Shown in pieces: positions 23,350-35,509 of a stretch of 64,000 nucleotides of DNA. A program made the translations under genes and the position numbers. The stretch spans positions 64,704 to 128,703 of the forward strand of contig QRDG01001363.1 in the NCBI GenBank assembly GCA_012064385.1, written 5' to 3'. The DNA is from Puccinellia tenuiflora. Its lineage: Eukaryota > Streptophyta > Magnoliopsida > Poales > Poaceae. Within the stretch, counting starts at the first letter, position 1; each line of letters starts with the position of its first letter. The notes beneath the pieces were generated by a model that saw only the letters and a program-made list of their open reading frames with translations, searched no databases and had not been told where the DNA came from.

Positions 23350-24270
23350 TTTTTTTAGGCTTAAGGCGGTCAAATCCGCCGTCCGATTAGATAGAATAGA
23401 TGGTTATGTACAGCGTTTTGGGTTAGGGAAAACTCCATTTACATGCAAAAACAGAAAATTAAATCTCTCGGATCCTGCGTAGGGGCGAAAGCCCGCAATG
23501 CCATCTCTTCCCGCACCAAATCTGACACCTCCGTTGAAAGGATCTCCGCGCTGTAGAAAAACCTCAGGTTCCTCTCCTTCCAAATCCCCCACATCAAGAG
23601 GATGATGGCTCCGCTAGCTGCTGTCATCTAGGCAATCTCTGTCAGCCTCTGTCGCGCCACCCCGGCCGGTCCCAGATGCCTTCTTCTTCTTGGGTTTCTT
23701 CACGGAGGAGGACAAGGTCCTCGATGGCCGCCACCGCCTGGTCCGTGAGGGGTTGGCCACCCCACAGAGCCAAGTAGTCCTGCCGCAGGCGCTCTGAGGG
23801 GTTGGCCTCCTCAGGCCGCGAGCCGAGACGTCGCGCCACGGCCTCCATGGCCAGCTGCTCCATGTTGGCGCCTTCCGGGTGAAGCTTGGCGATCCTGCCG
23901 CTCCTCCGCACAGACGGCGCCTCCACCTCCTTCTCGTGGACTAACGCCGTGGCCGGCGTGCCCAAAACGGAGACCTCGATCGGCGCCATGATCCGGGCAA
24001 GGAAGCCCGACAAGGGGCACTGAGGTGTGCCCATCTCCAGGTCCTCCTGTCCAGAGTCAGCCTGCGTCGGCATGACGATGGCCTTCTCGAACTGCTGCCC
24101 GGCCTCTCCCTGGTCGGTCGGCAAGCCGGCGCCAACCCCGGACTTGCCGATGCCCACATCCTCGTTGTCCAGAGCCACCACCTGCTCTCCAGACTTGCGA
24201 GGCCTGGCACCATCTGCTGCATGTCCCCATCAGTACTCTGAGCCTCCACCTCTACGCCGACGTGCCATCC
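23350..24270 (-). mobile_element. Truncated and internally deleted LINE (921 bp)
   Basis: The minus-strand 3' end is a short A-tract (t-run 23350-23356). A 12-bp duplication tttttttgtaat lies at 23338-23349 and 24271-24282. Inside, the minus strand encodes an ORF1-like C-terminus (24230-23642). This is followed almost directly by the last part of an ORF2 (MWGIWKERNLRFF near 23600), the zinc-binding region that ends plant L1-type reverse-transcriptase proteins. The whole reverse transcriptase is missing, so the copy is 5'-truncated and internally deleted. Confidence 0.78.
23642..24230 (-). pseudogene. LINE ORF1-like C-terminal fragment
   Basis: The minus frame opens after a TGA near 24230 and ends with a stop at 23642. 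It holds the pattern seen at the end of plant LINE ORF1 proteins: a basic RRSGRIAKLHPEGANMEQLA segment followed by a helix with LRQDYLALWGGQPLTDQAV. It would bind element RNA in a complete LINE. The N-terminal part is lost at the 5' truncation, so it is a fragment, not a gene. Confidence 0.6.
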
Positions 24271-24365
24271 TTTTTTTGTAATAAACATGTAGACAAATAT
24301 GCAAATAAAAATAGGAAAACGTTTCCAATTCATCCGGAGGATTCCAGCGCTGCGTCCTCCTCCAG

Positions 24366-24511
24366 GAACCCATAGCCAGCGCGCGTGTCGCAGCAGGATC
24401 GACGTGTGGCCCCTCTGTACCGTGATCGATCGTGAGGCTGCCGGTGCGCGCTGGTCTTCGAAATCTGAATCTGACACAAGTACCAAACAGACACGGGCAT
24501 CGATGTTGTAG
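24366..24511 (+). pseudogene. Composite patch: copy of the 1.1-kb region joined to the CIPK terminal exon
   Basis: Positions 24366-24445 match 1112-1195 (shared cgtgtggccc and tgtaccgtgatcgatc). Directly after them, 24463-24506 match the end of the kinase's last exon and its first downstream bases (18839-18889). In the patch the three stop-codon bases TAA are absent, so a frame continues to a TAG at 24509-24511. With under 50 bp of exon and no other kinase exon nearby, it is a fragment, not a gene. Confidence 0.75.
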
Positions 24512-24537
24512 TTTTACTAAGGACGCGACTAGAGAAC

Positions 24538-24567
24538 GGGCGCCCTATGCCTGGCAAATCCACAGAC
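24538..24567 (+). repeat. Left terminal inverted repeat of the MULE
   Basis: It starts gggcgccctatgcctggcaa and continues atccacagac. It pairs with the reverse complement of 49672-49701 with three mismatches. The following GC-rich 60 bp contain a direct repeat of ccaccttttcccc and are probably promoter or leader of the transposase gene. Confidence 0.85.
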
Positions 24568-25599
24568 AGCCCCGTCCCACCTTTTCCCCAGCGAGCTACA
24601 GCCTGTCGGACAGCGACGCCGTGTGCGCGCGCGCAGCGCGCGGCCCGGCCCACGTTTTCCCCACCTTTTCCCCGGCCCCACGCCACCTGTTCGCGCTAGC
24701 TGGCCCAATAAGCTGTCCGGGATCCTCCCCTTGCACAATAATTGCAGCAAAAGTTACCCAGATCCAAAAGTACACAGGATCCTTACCTACCACAATCAGA
24801 CCCCGCGACCCCGACCTTTCCTTCTTCCTTCTTCCTCCCTGGAAAACTTCGATCGCCATGAAAATTGAAGCTACAGCAGCTTCGATTTAACACCTGCAAG
24901 AACACAGAAAAGCAGACATCTATTCCCTAGAAGATCAAGCACAGGTTATCCCCCTTTTTCATGACTATACCTTCCCTCAAAATCTGCATACGATCTTGGA
25001 GAAAAAAGATGAACAACCAAAATCCATCAGATTCGTGTAATCTGCAACTATATTTCTGTACAACTGTTTCTGCACCTTATGCACTTTGGTTCTGACGGGG
25101 GGTATGAAATTGAAAACGATCTAGAAACAAGAAAGAAGTCAAACGTGTTGATTCCTGCATGTTGAACACCATGGTATGATTGTGCTTCTATCCATGATTT
25201 GATTGCTTCAGAATTTGTCATGTTGTCTTATGCTTCGTGTGTGTTCCATATCGTGTATGTTCCATACATGATCTTCAGTAAGAATTTCTATCATGAACTT
25301 GAGTATAAATTCCAATCAGTATATTGAGTGTAAATTCCTGCATGTTAGACACCAGAAACCATGTATCAGAGTTGAACCAAACGATAGTTTAAACTGTATA
25401 AGAGAATAGAATCATGTTTAAAAGACCTATAAAACTGATGATTAATCATTTGTTTTGAACAGGAGTACAATCATGGATGCCGATAATGGGGCTGACGCTA
25501 GTGACATGAATGTTGCTGACAATTCAAGTGCAGGTATACAACAAGATACCATCCCTTGCTCACTAAAAATTGTCATTTCCTAACTGCTACTTAATGCAA

Positions 25600-26460
25600 T
25601 AAAAAGTTATCAATCGCGTAGAACCTAAGTTACCAACGATTTGACACAGCAGTTACCAATGGTATTGGATATAAGCTACCACACCATTCGCTGCTAGAAA
25701 ACATACACAAACATAATTCATGTTGAAAAACCCGCTACTTAGCTCACGAAACCAATTAAAAACATGCTAGAAGTTACCACCCGCTTATAGCTATACTTAC
25801 CAGCGCATATGAACTAAACTTACCAACCAAAAAACATCATATATATAGTTTTTCAGCCGCATGAAAACAAAGAATAGTTACCACCCACTTATAGATATAC
25901 ATACCAGCGCATATGAACTAAACTTACCAACCAAAAAACAGCATAGATATAGTTTTTCAGTCGCATGAGAACAATAATAGTTACCACCCACTTATAGGTA
26001 TACTTACCAGCACATATAAACTAAACTTACCAACCAAAAAACAGCATAGATACAGTTTTCCAGCCAAATATGAACCAGAATAGTTACCTTACCAGCACAT
26101 ATGAACTAAAATTACCAACCAACAAAAAACAGCATAGATATAAATTTCCAGCCGCATGAGAACAAAAGAATACTTACCAGCCATTTATAGATATACTTAC
26201 CAGCCAATATGAACTAGACTTACCAACCATACAAAAGGCACATACATAGTATTTCAGCCGCATATGAATCAGAAAACAGAAAGTTACCACCCACTTATAG
26301 ATATACTTACCAGCACATATGAACTAAACTTACCAACCAATCAATAAAAGCATAATATAATTTTTTCAGCCGCATATGAACCAGAATATTTACCAACCAT
26401 TTATAGCTATACTTACCAGCCCATATGAACTAACTTACCAACCAACTAAACTAATATTTG
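25600..26460 (+). repeat. TTACCA array, intron 1 of the transposase gene
   Basis: Intron 1 is filled with irregular units of the type cttaccagcacatatgaac-taaacttaccaaccaa, often with tttatagatata and catgaacc spacers. TTACCA or TTACCAACC recurs at intervals of tens of bases, always on the plus strand. Confidence 0.85.
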
Positions 26461-26986
26461 TTTTTTTTACAGCAGGTGCTGGTGATCATGGATTGCTTCC
26501 TGCTGCTGAACGCATGGACCATTTGTCAACAAACGACGATCAAACAACAAGAACTGAGATGACAACAGGATATCAAACGGAGGCAACTGATGTGTCTGAC
26601 CAGCAAGGTGGGGATGATGACAGAGCTGATGCAAACTCAACCCCACAACCCCCAGCTGTGCATATGCGTTACGACACTTTTGAAGCTGCAAAACAACACT
26701 ATCTCGAATATTCACTAAGGAAAGGTTTCAGTATCAGAATTGATTGGTCAAGGAAGGATGATGACGGGGGGTATCTGAAGGTGTACCTTACATGTATAAA
26801 AGCTGGCAAAACTTGTGAGCCAAAAGAAGACACACAGAACCCTAAGTCAGTTGTGAAGAAAAGAAAGAGGAATACAATACCAAGGACTGGCTGCCAGGCA
26901 CATGTTTACATTAAGAGGATAGCCGGGTGGTACCAGGTTGTAGATGCCTCTGATGACCACAACCATCCACTGATCAAGAAGCCATC

Positions 26987-29629
26987 TGAAAGGACACGAA
27001 TGTCGCCTAGAGGGGGGGGGGGGGTGAATAGGCGATTTAAAATTATTACGGTTAAGGCTTGAATAAATGCGGAATAAAACTAACGTTTAATTTATCATGC
27101 CAAAACCTAAACTAGCTAGGTTCACCTATGTGCACCAACAACTTATGCTAAGCAATATGATCAACTAGGTGATAGCAAGATATATGACTTTAAGCTCGAT
27201 GTCTATCACAAAGTAAATAGCATAAGTAAGAAGCTCGGGATAGAAATACCGAGGCACTTGGAGACGATGATTTATCCCGAAGTTCACTTCCCAATGGAAG
27301 CTAGTCTCCGTTGGAGCGGCGCGGTGTTCACCAATGTGAAACACCGAGTAGCCGTAATATGGCACACCGTATCTCCGTTGTGTCTTACCACCAATGTGGC
27401 GAGGCACTTGTCACTATGTTGCCGTTGAGGTTGACAACTAGAACCTTTACAAGGGTGAAGCTCACTCCACAAGTTGGAGGGTCTTCACCAAATGCACCGA
27501 GCCGCCAAGACTCGATGCCCAAGGCCGGGGCACACACCACAACTCAATTTATGCTCCCGGCAATATCTTCGTAGCTACCAAAGCTCCGAAGCAACAAGGT
27601 TGAGCCACACTCCACAATTGGAGGCTCCCAACAAATCCCGTAAGCCACCAAGACTCCGAGAAATCAAACCGTCTAGGGTACCAACGTGCCCTAGAGGAAC
27701 AAGCTCTAGGGCACCAAAGTACCCAAGAGAAACAAGCTTCTCAACTTCACTTTCCACGAATCACCGTGGAGAACTCAAACCGATGCAACTAATGCAATGG
27801 CAAGAACACACGAAGTGAACAAGTTCTTCCACCCCGAATCCAACCAAAGCAACTAATGCTTGGGAGGGATTAAGGAGGAAGAACAAAGGAGAAACACCAA
27901 GAAACTCCAAAGATCTAGATCCAAAGTGTTCCCCTCACTTAGAGGAGAAATCAACCGGTGGAAATACGGATCTAGATCTCCTCTCTCTTTTTCTCTAAGA
28001 AGTAGCACGAACTAGTGGAGAGAAAGAGAGAAAGCCAAGCTCAAGAGCTCAACAATGGAGGAGGAAGAATAGCTCAAGAGTTGGCAAAAAGGTTCTACTT
28101 ATTTTGGAGAAGAAACCCCTTAAATAGGAGGCTCCGAAACCGTTGGAAAAAGAATAAAAGAAAAAAAAAGAGGGAAGGCAGCTCAGCACAGCACAGCCGG
28201 CCCGGCCTGGGAACCGGCCTGGGCTGGCTGCCGAACGAGCAGCGCACCGGGTGAGGGAGACCGGCCCGCTCCCCGGCCTGGGCCGGCTCGGGAGCCGGCA
28301 GCCCACCCGGCTGCCCCGGCCTGTGGCCCGGCCTGGGCCGGCCGGGGAACCGGACCCCTGCCCGACCGCGCCGGCCTGCTATCCGGCCTGGGCCGGCCGG
28401 GGTGCCGGAGGCCCACCCGACAGCGCCGGCCAGGGACCCGGCCTGGGCCGGACTGCAGGCCGGTCTGGCCACTTCCTCCCCTTTTTTTCTTTTCTCTTTT
28501 TAGAATTCGACCGAGGGTAAAGTCGCAATAACTTTCGCATACGAACTCCGTTTTCGATAATCTTGGACTCGTTGGAATCATCACAACGAGCTCTACAAGA
28601 ATATGCACAGAAACATCATTGTTCAACAAGATATGGTAAAGCCAAATGGTGAGAGGTAAAACCCTTTTATGAAAACCCGGAAAACCATATCTTTTGCATA
28701 TGACGTCCGAATAACACAAAACCACTTTTGTTGGAAAGAGGACGACAAATGCTACCCAATAACATGTGAGGATATTGAAACCAAGCAAGGGAGATTTTGC
28801 TAATAAATGGAAGAGTGAAACCTTCCGCATAGATGGACCGGCAAAATCTCCGACACCGAAAACTCAATAGGGAACACATATGAGAACCGTTTTCGGTGAC
28901 CTTGGGCTTGTCATGACAAGCACGACAAGCACCAATATCACACCACGATAAGAGCCAAATAGGAACCAATAAAGATGATGCCAAGGATGCAAAGGTTTGA
29001 GCTCTCTACGACCGATACGCTAAAGCTCACTTGAGAGCCCCTCTTGATAGTACGGTTACCTATCCTAAAACCCGGTCTCCCAACTACACTGCGAGACCGG
29101 TAAAATAGAAACCCTATCAAGATCATACCTTTGCCTTGCGCATTCCACTTGAGCTCGATGATGACAATCTTGGTATACTCTTCAAGTGGATCACCTTTCT
29201 TGATTTTGCTCCGCTTGGTGAAGACACGCATATTGCTCCCCCATACACCAAGATGGGAGAGACACACTTCGACATATCTTCACATGGCCTTTATCTTGAT
29301 GATGATCACCACGTGACGCCATCCACCATGGACAACACAGGATCTTGATCAACACAGGTGATCACCACTAGACGCCATCCACCGTGGACGACATAGGATC
29401 TTGATCAACAAATGATCTTCTTCTTCACATGCCCTAATCTTGTACATTGATCAAATTGCACTTAGCCTTGATCAACATATAGTCTTCTTCTTTTAGCCTT
29501 GACTCCAACATATGGAGTCAAAGCATTCCTTATGAACCAACACTGCAAATATAACTTAAAGCACACATTAGTCCATAGGGATTGTCATTAATTACCAAAA
29601 CAACACATGGGGGCAACCATGCTCTTTCA
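26987..29629 (-). repeat. 3' LTR (minus orientation) of the gag-only element
   Basis: The 2643-bp LTR has a TATA-like tatttaag on the minus strand (28119-28126). It also holds a GC-rich minisatellite of ccggcctgggccgg type (28190-28470) and a G-run near 27008-27021. It is adjacent to the polypurine tract. Confidence 0.93.
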
Positions 29630-32600
29630 ATCTCCCCCATTTTGGTAATTGATGACAATCCCTTTTGAGAGGGTTTATATAATGAATTAAGCAACCTTGC
29701 AAGACAAGGATGCATGAGCATGAGAGGCAAATGCTTAAGAACCAAACTAAAGCATAAAACCAATTCCCTTAAACCCTCTAAAACTTCTCCCCCATTGGCA
29801 TCGATTGCCGAAATGGGAAGAAAAATTCTAGAAGGCCAATATAGTATGAATTTCTCCATAAAGTGTGCATTTCTCAAAATGTGAGTGGAATCAAATGCAC
29901 ATATCCATTGACGAATAATAGAGGAAATCAAACTATATTGAGGATCCAAAGATTGCAAAAGGATGAAATCATTATAAACATCTCCACCAAGGAGAAAGCA
30001 AGCAAGAAGATCCTATCCTAGAGTTCTAAATAAAATTAGAGAAGCTCCCCAATGTCTATGCACTATTGAGGAGTGCACAAATATGGAATCCTCACTCCCC
30101 CAAAATCATCTAGGACACTCACCAAGTGCAAGGGTAAAAAGGAAATTAAAGCAAAACCGAGCACTTGCACCAAGGATGTGGTTGAGCCATAAGGAGATAC
30201 CAATTAAGAGAAACTATCAATCAAGGCCCAACCAAGATATGTGTGTGTGTGTGACAAGACAATTAATTTTGATAAGACACATAGTCTTGACCAAATGGAG
30301 ATAAGTTATATATCGAGTATTGACACACATAACTTACAAATAAGATTTTTCAAAAAAAATATGTTCACAAGCTCAAGGAGACTAATTGGAAACTAATACC
30401 AATTGAAAAACCCACGAGCTAGTGAGAACATTTAGGCAACAAAATCAACATACTCACGTGATGAGCATGAAGAGAAGAATCTTCAACAAAATGTGAGTGC
30501 CCAAAGGTGAGTAGAAATAAGACAAGCACTCATGAGTCAAACTTGGAGCCACCAAAGAATTATAGATAAATGACAAGGTGGCTTGCAAGAAGGTAGGATA
30601 CCACATAAAAGGTGACCTCTCTCATATGTATAGGTTTCTAAGTAGACAATGATATTCGTCGACAAAGAAACTTGCACATATAAAATGGTTGATAAAGTGG
30701 AAACTATGGTATCCAAAAAGGAAGTCATGAATGTACAAAAGATATTATTGCTTAAACGCATAGCACATAGCTCAAATTTATCTCATTGTATATGAATGAA
30801 CATCAAAAATATCAAAGACATCCCACATGTCACTAAGGGAATAAGAGATAGTGAAGATGCTTTGAGATAGGCAACAAGCATCACAAAGAAATAATACCAA
30901 TTGAAGAAAAACTTTTGCATTTCCTATCACACGTATCACACGATATACCAGTGAAGAAAGGAGCCAAAGTCACAACAATTGTACATTTAAAGTTTCCATG
31001 CCAAGAGGGCAACCTACACAAGGTTGAATATACGAAAAATATGCATGGGATAGATACTTGTTACCGAAATAGCATTGGTGATGATGAAGATGAGAATTTC
31101 TGTTTATCATCAAAGCTTGACTCTAATAATCACATGGTGAGGACACCTTCCTTATAAATGAGGCAAGCATCCAATGCACCTCCATTGTACCTAAAACAAA
31201 ATTCAAGTACAACATGGTTCCCAAACTCATTGGGTTCCATAGTAGTTAGATACACTACAATACATAGGAAGCACTCCACATAAATATGTGCACATAGATG
31301 AACTTGAATTTCATGCACATCTTAGCCAAATTAGGATTTGGTGGAGTATCCCCTATATATTGGATCAAGAAAGACTAGCATGCCATAAAATAAATATATT
31401 AGTAAATATGCATGCATGGACTTACGAGAACCGAATGAGATACAATTTGGACAAAACACTAAGTAAACCAAGAAGAGAGCACACCAAAGTGTGACACAAA
31501 AAGGTTGTCCAAATTATATCAAAATCCAAATCAACACATGATTGAGGAAAAATCAAATTAACATATGATTGATTCCAAAACACGTCAACACATGAAGTGT
31601 GACATCAATAGGAATCAAATCAAACAACACATGAGAGATAAGACACCAATTGAAAAATAAGATACCATTTAGGAGACAAGATACCAAGAGGAGGTTACTA
31701 CTTGACCGAAATCAAGTAAAGTAAAATAAAGTAATAAGGTATCAAGATTTCCACAATAAATATCAATTGAAACAAATATCTATGGAGGAGATATTAAATT
31801 CCAATTAATACCAATTGAAGGTACCTAGGCAAGGCCAATGAGCATATAAGATGAAAGAAAGAGACATGCCCAAAGGGTTTTCTCATTCTATAGGATAAAA
31901 CATAAAACAAGAGATGAGATTGCAAGACTCCCAAGAGAGAGTAAGGTTACACTAAATAAACCAAACACCCTCTACAATTTTCATGATGGCACTAAGCATC
32001 AAGAGAAAAGATTTGTCTTCCATAAACACATATGATAGAAATCAAATGCCAATTGAAAGGATCAAATATTGATAGATAGGATAGTGTTCTAAATAAAAGG
32101 AATGCTCCCCCAAGATTCATGCATTATTTTTTTTTGATATTTGTATTTGAATACAAATGCACACACAAGGGATCATTACTCTTCATATTTTATTTACAAC
32201 ACTAAACACTACCAATTTGAGAATTAGGATCCTAGCAAGAGGCAAGGAAGGCAATGGGAGTCAAAATAAATATTTTGGCAAGAGATGTGGCAAATAAACA
32301 CCAATGCCAATGTAAGGATAATCAAAAATATTCTACCATAAACATAAGTATGGATTGTCCAAGGACAATGACCATTTTGGAATTATTTTCCCGGTGATAG
32401 AGGTATCCAAGAATATCCTCACAAGATAAAACATATGGCAAGGGATAAGAAATAAAACACCATATTTTAATAAGGTTTGTTGGTAGTTCCAACTATTCAA
32501 ACCAACCGGCAATGCCATGGTTAGAATAATATGGAACAAATGGTTTCTCAACTAATGTATGGAAATGCATTTTAGAGAAAAACCACACCAAGCAAACTCA

Positions 32601-33333
32601 CACAAACAAGAGCCAAACGATAGCTAGAAAGCAAATTGGAACTTGTTCGAGCTAATATGCCACATAGGAATAAGATAATTTACAATATCAAATCTAAGTG
32701 GCAAACCTCAAATGTTCACATTTTGTAGGATTGTAATATGCACATAGCTTATTACTCCCCCACAATGTGATAATTAATTTCTTCTTAACAAGAGGCAAAT
32801 AAAATCAAATAGAGATAATTAATAGACATTATAGAATTTGAATTTCTCATGAGCATGACACACCACATAGTTACTAGATAATCTTGATATATCAATACTA
32901 GATGGTGTTACTCATATACACACATTTTTAGGTTAGTGAAGTACACAAAGCATATCACTCCCCCAAAATGGGATAGTCCATTAATTTCTCAAAAGAGCCC
33001 ATTGAAATCAACACAAGATCCAATAAGGACTCAACACAAAGTTTACACATATATGGAGCGCATATTAACATACACAAACTTGATTGTTTAAGGTAAGTAA
33101 TAAGCACAACATATACAAGCACATGGTAGGAACAAAACTAACACATGCTAGGGAGCAAGCAACTTTCAATGAATATATATAATTTAAATATAAGTTACCG
33201 CAAGAAGGAGCATTGGATATGAGATATGATAATATAATCCAAATGACTTGGCTTATTGAAATAATAATCAAGAAGATCCCTTAATTCTTCAAGGATAGCC
33301 AAGTCTCCAATGTCCTCCATCACAACCTATTGA
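29630..33333 (-). other. Non-coding 3' internal region of the gag-only element
   Basis: This is AT-rich DNA with no coding frame longer than background. On the minus strand it repeats polypurine-like blocks such as ttttgggggagt. They lie next to 29631 (the true tract) and near 29787, 30092, 32104, 32753 and 32958. A short GT microsatellite lies at 30240-30252. Confidence 0.65.
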
Positions 33334-35454
33334 TCAAGTTTGAGCTTGTTGGTCCCCAACCAAGTTGGGTCCTAAAAGGTTAGTCACAATAGGCTTGGCA
33401 ACCCAAATGGTTCTTTTCTTGACACCACTTTGAGTCCCCACATATTTGGCGAACACATTGCCCACCCTATCCTTCCTAAGAGAATAAACATCATCAATAA
33501 TTATGGGGTGGGATAGAGTACCGTTTGTGCATGAAGAAGCCAAGTGACCCTTCTCATGGCATAAGTAGCAATATCGACTCTTTTCTTTCTTCTTAATAGG
33601 CTCCTTAACTTGAGGAGCAATGACTTGAGTCTTCTTAGGAGGTGGCCCTTGTTCAACCCGAGGTTGAGCATGAGGTTGAACCATAGGCCGCTTCCCTAAT
33701 TGCTTCTCACTAAGTGGCTTTTTCTTCATTGGGCAATCCCTAACATGGTGCCCTTCAATTTTGCACTTGAAGCAAACAATCTTGGCCGAGTGATTGACTT
33801 GTTCTTGGCCCTTCTTATTGCTACTCTTGGACTTGCTCTTGATATTGGAGTTGAATCCAAGTCCACTCTTGTCATTGGGGGATTGTTGTACACTCAACAT
33901 GTTGTCAAGTGTGGCCTTCCCTTTATGACGTTTCTCCACATCTTTCTTCAAAGAAGTGGCTTGTGCCTTGTGCTCTTTAGTCTTCCCTACAAGGTTAGTA
34001 GCTACACAAGTACTAGAGGAAGTTGAAGCTTCATTGTTAGAGCAACTAGGCACAAAATGTAATTCAACATATGATTTAACATTAGTGTGAGATGAAGAAT
34101 TACTAGGACTAGCACATGGCTTTTTAGCATTTTTATTAGAAGTTGTGCCATTGTCCACATGAGGCTCACTAGATATTACCTTGGTAGCGATAGCCTCATG
34201 AGCTAATTTTAGCTTATCATGAGATACTAGAAGATCTTCATGAGAGCTCGAGAGCTTCTCATGGCTTTCTTCTAATATCTCATAATTGCTAGTTAGCAAT
34301 TTAAGTTGAGCCCTTAGCTCAACATTCTCCTTTAAAATGGATGCTTCACAGGAAATAGAGTTAGTAGCACAAGCATCAACATTAATAGCAATGGGAGAAC
34401 AAGTAGGAAGCTCTTTTAATAATTGAGCTTGGAGTTGATCATGAGACTTAGTGAGATGTGCGAGAGAATCTTCCAAGGACTTGACATCCTTTTCAAATTT
34501 CACATTAGCCTCAAGGAGTCTAACAATTTCAACAACAAGCTCATCATTTTTAATTTTAAAATCATTAGCCACCTTGAGAGCTCTATCATGGGTTTCATTT
34601 ACTTTAGATAACTCTAGAGTAAATGTCTCCTCAAGAGATTTCTTGGTGGTTTGGATTTCTTCAAGAGCTTGCTCAAGATCCGCAATCGTGTTTGCATAAT
34701 CACGCTCACGGCTAAGGCTTTCATTTTCACGAGCTTCCAAATTTTCAATAGTAAGCCCTCGCTCAACAAGGGTGCTCATGATTTCATGTAGGTTCTCACA
34801 AGCATTTTCATTCTTTGAAAGAGCATTAAGAACCATTAGACCTTTTTTATTAAAGTAAGCATCATCTTCTTCATCATCATTATTATGGTCATTATCATCA
34901 CTACTTGACGAATTAGAAGATATGCAAGGACTATTAACACAAGCATGTGAAACATTAGTTCTAGATGTGTTTAAGTCCAAAGATAAATCATTGCAATAAG
35001 ATAGAGATGTAATATCATCTATAGAAAGCTCACTATCATCATTGCGAAATTTATCCCTACTCACCATTGCATTAGTTTGTGGCTTGCCACATGTAGGTGA
35101 GGTAGAAGAAGTTGAGAACTCATTACGCCCGGAGGTGGAGTGAGAACAATCATCCTCACTATCCATGGATACACCATAATTGTCTTTAAGCTTGATCCAT
35201 AGCTCATGGCCATTCCGATAAGGAGAGATCGACAAAACAACTGCATTACTCAAAGACTTGAAAATCACTTTAGAAGCTTGAGCATCTAGATAAGAATTTT
35301 CCTCATCATCTAGAGGAGAAAAACCCATATCTAGAATTTGCTCTATATATGGATCAATGTCCCGAAAATAATCTAGCATGCGATTTCTCCAATTATTATA
35401 ATTAGTGCCATCGAATATTAAAGAAGCATTGTGCACTAAACCACTAGACGACAT
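33334..35454 (-). CDS. Gag protein with two CCHC zinc knuckles (706 aa)
   Basis: One intact 706-residue frame starts 42 bases inside the PBS. The N-terminus has the FDGTNYNNWRNRMLDYFRD segment typical of Copia-type Gag. It then passes through acidic Ser/Asp-rich DNA, a long Glu/Leu-rich coiled coil (about residues 210-430), Ser/Lys-rich sequence, and two knuckles: CFKCKIEGHHVRDC at about 560 and CYLCHEKGHLASSC at about 627. It would pack element RNA into particles. The central part of the usual Copia Gag domain looks shortened and the coiled coil is unusually long. No pol frame follows, so replication needs a helper. It is open without lesions, in contrast to the Athila-type copies here. Confidence 0.85.
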   Translation of the reverse strand: MSSSGLVHNASLIFDGTNYNNWRNRMLDYFRDIDPYIEQILDMGFSPLDDEENSYLDAQASKVIFKSLSNAVVLSISPYRNGHELWIKLKDNYGVSMDSEDDCSHSTSGRNEFSTSSTSPTCGKPQTNAMVSRDKFRNDDSELSIDDITSLSYCNDLSLDLNTSRTNVSHACVNSPCISSNSSSSDDNDHNNDDEEDDAYFNKKGLMVLNALSKNENACENLHEIMSTLVERGLTIENLEARENESLSRERDYANTIADLEQALEEIQTTKKSLEETFTLELSKVNETHDRALKVANDFKIKNDELVVEIVRLLEANVKFEKDVKSLEDSLAHLTKSHDQLQAQLLKELPTCSPIAINVDACATNSISCEASILKENVELRAQLKLLTSNYEILEESHEKLSSSHEDLLVSHDKLKLAHEAIATKVISSEPHVDNGTTSNKNAKKPCASPSNSSSHTNVKSYVELHFVPSCSNNEASTSSSTCVATNLVGKTKEHKAQATSLKKDVEKRHKGKATLDNMLSVQQSPNDKSGLGFNSNIKSKSKSSNKKGQEQVNHSAKIVCFKCKIEGHHVRDCPMKKKPLSEKQLGKRPMVQPHAQPRVEQGPPPKKTQVIAPQVKEPIKKKEKSRYCYLCHEKGHLASSCTNGTLSHPIIIDDVYSLRKDRVGNVFAKYVGTQSGVKKRTIWVAKPIVTNLLGPNLVGDQQAQT

Positions 35455-35495
35455 CTTTACTCTCTAGGCCGTGAAGTCCTATAAAGAGAGAACCC

Positions 35496-35507
35496 GCTCT
35501 GATACCA
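35496..35507 (-). other. Primer binding site, initiator tRNA-Met type
   Basis: On the minus strand tggtatcagagc follows the LTR end by two bases. This matches the 3' end of plant initiator tRNA-Met, the common primer of Copia-type elements. Confidence 0.9.
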
Positions 35508-35509
35508 AT

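Noticed and set aside
28095..28830. Pro/Gly/Arg-rich minus-strand frames, repeated at 36616-37519
   Set aside because: They are the CCGGCC minisatellite and LTR sequence read in frame, present in both LTR copies.
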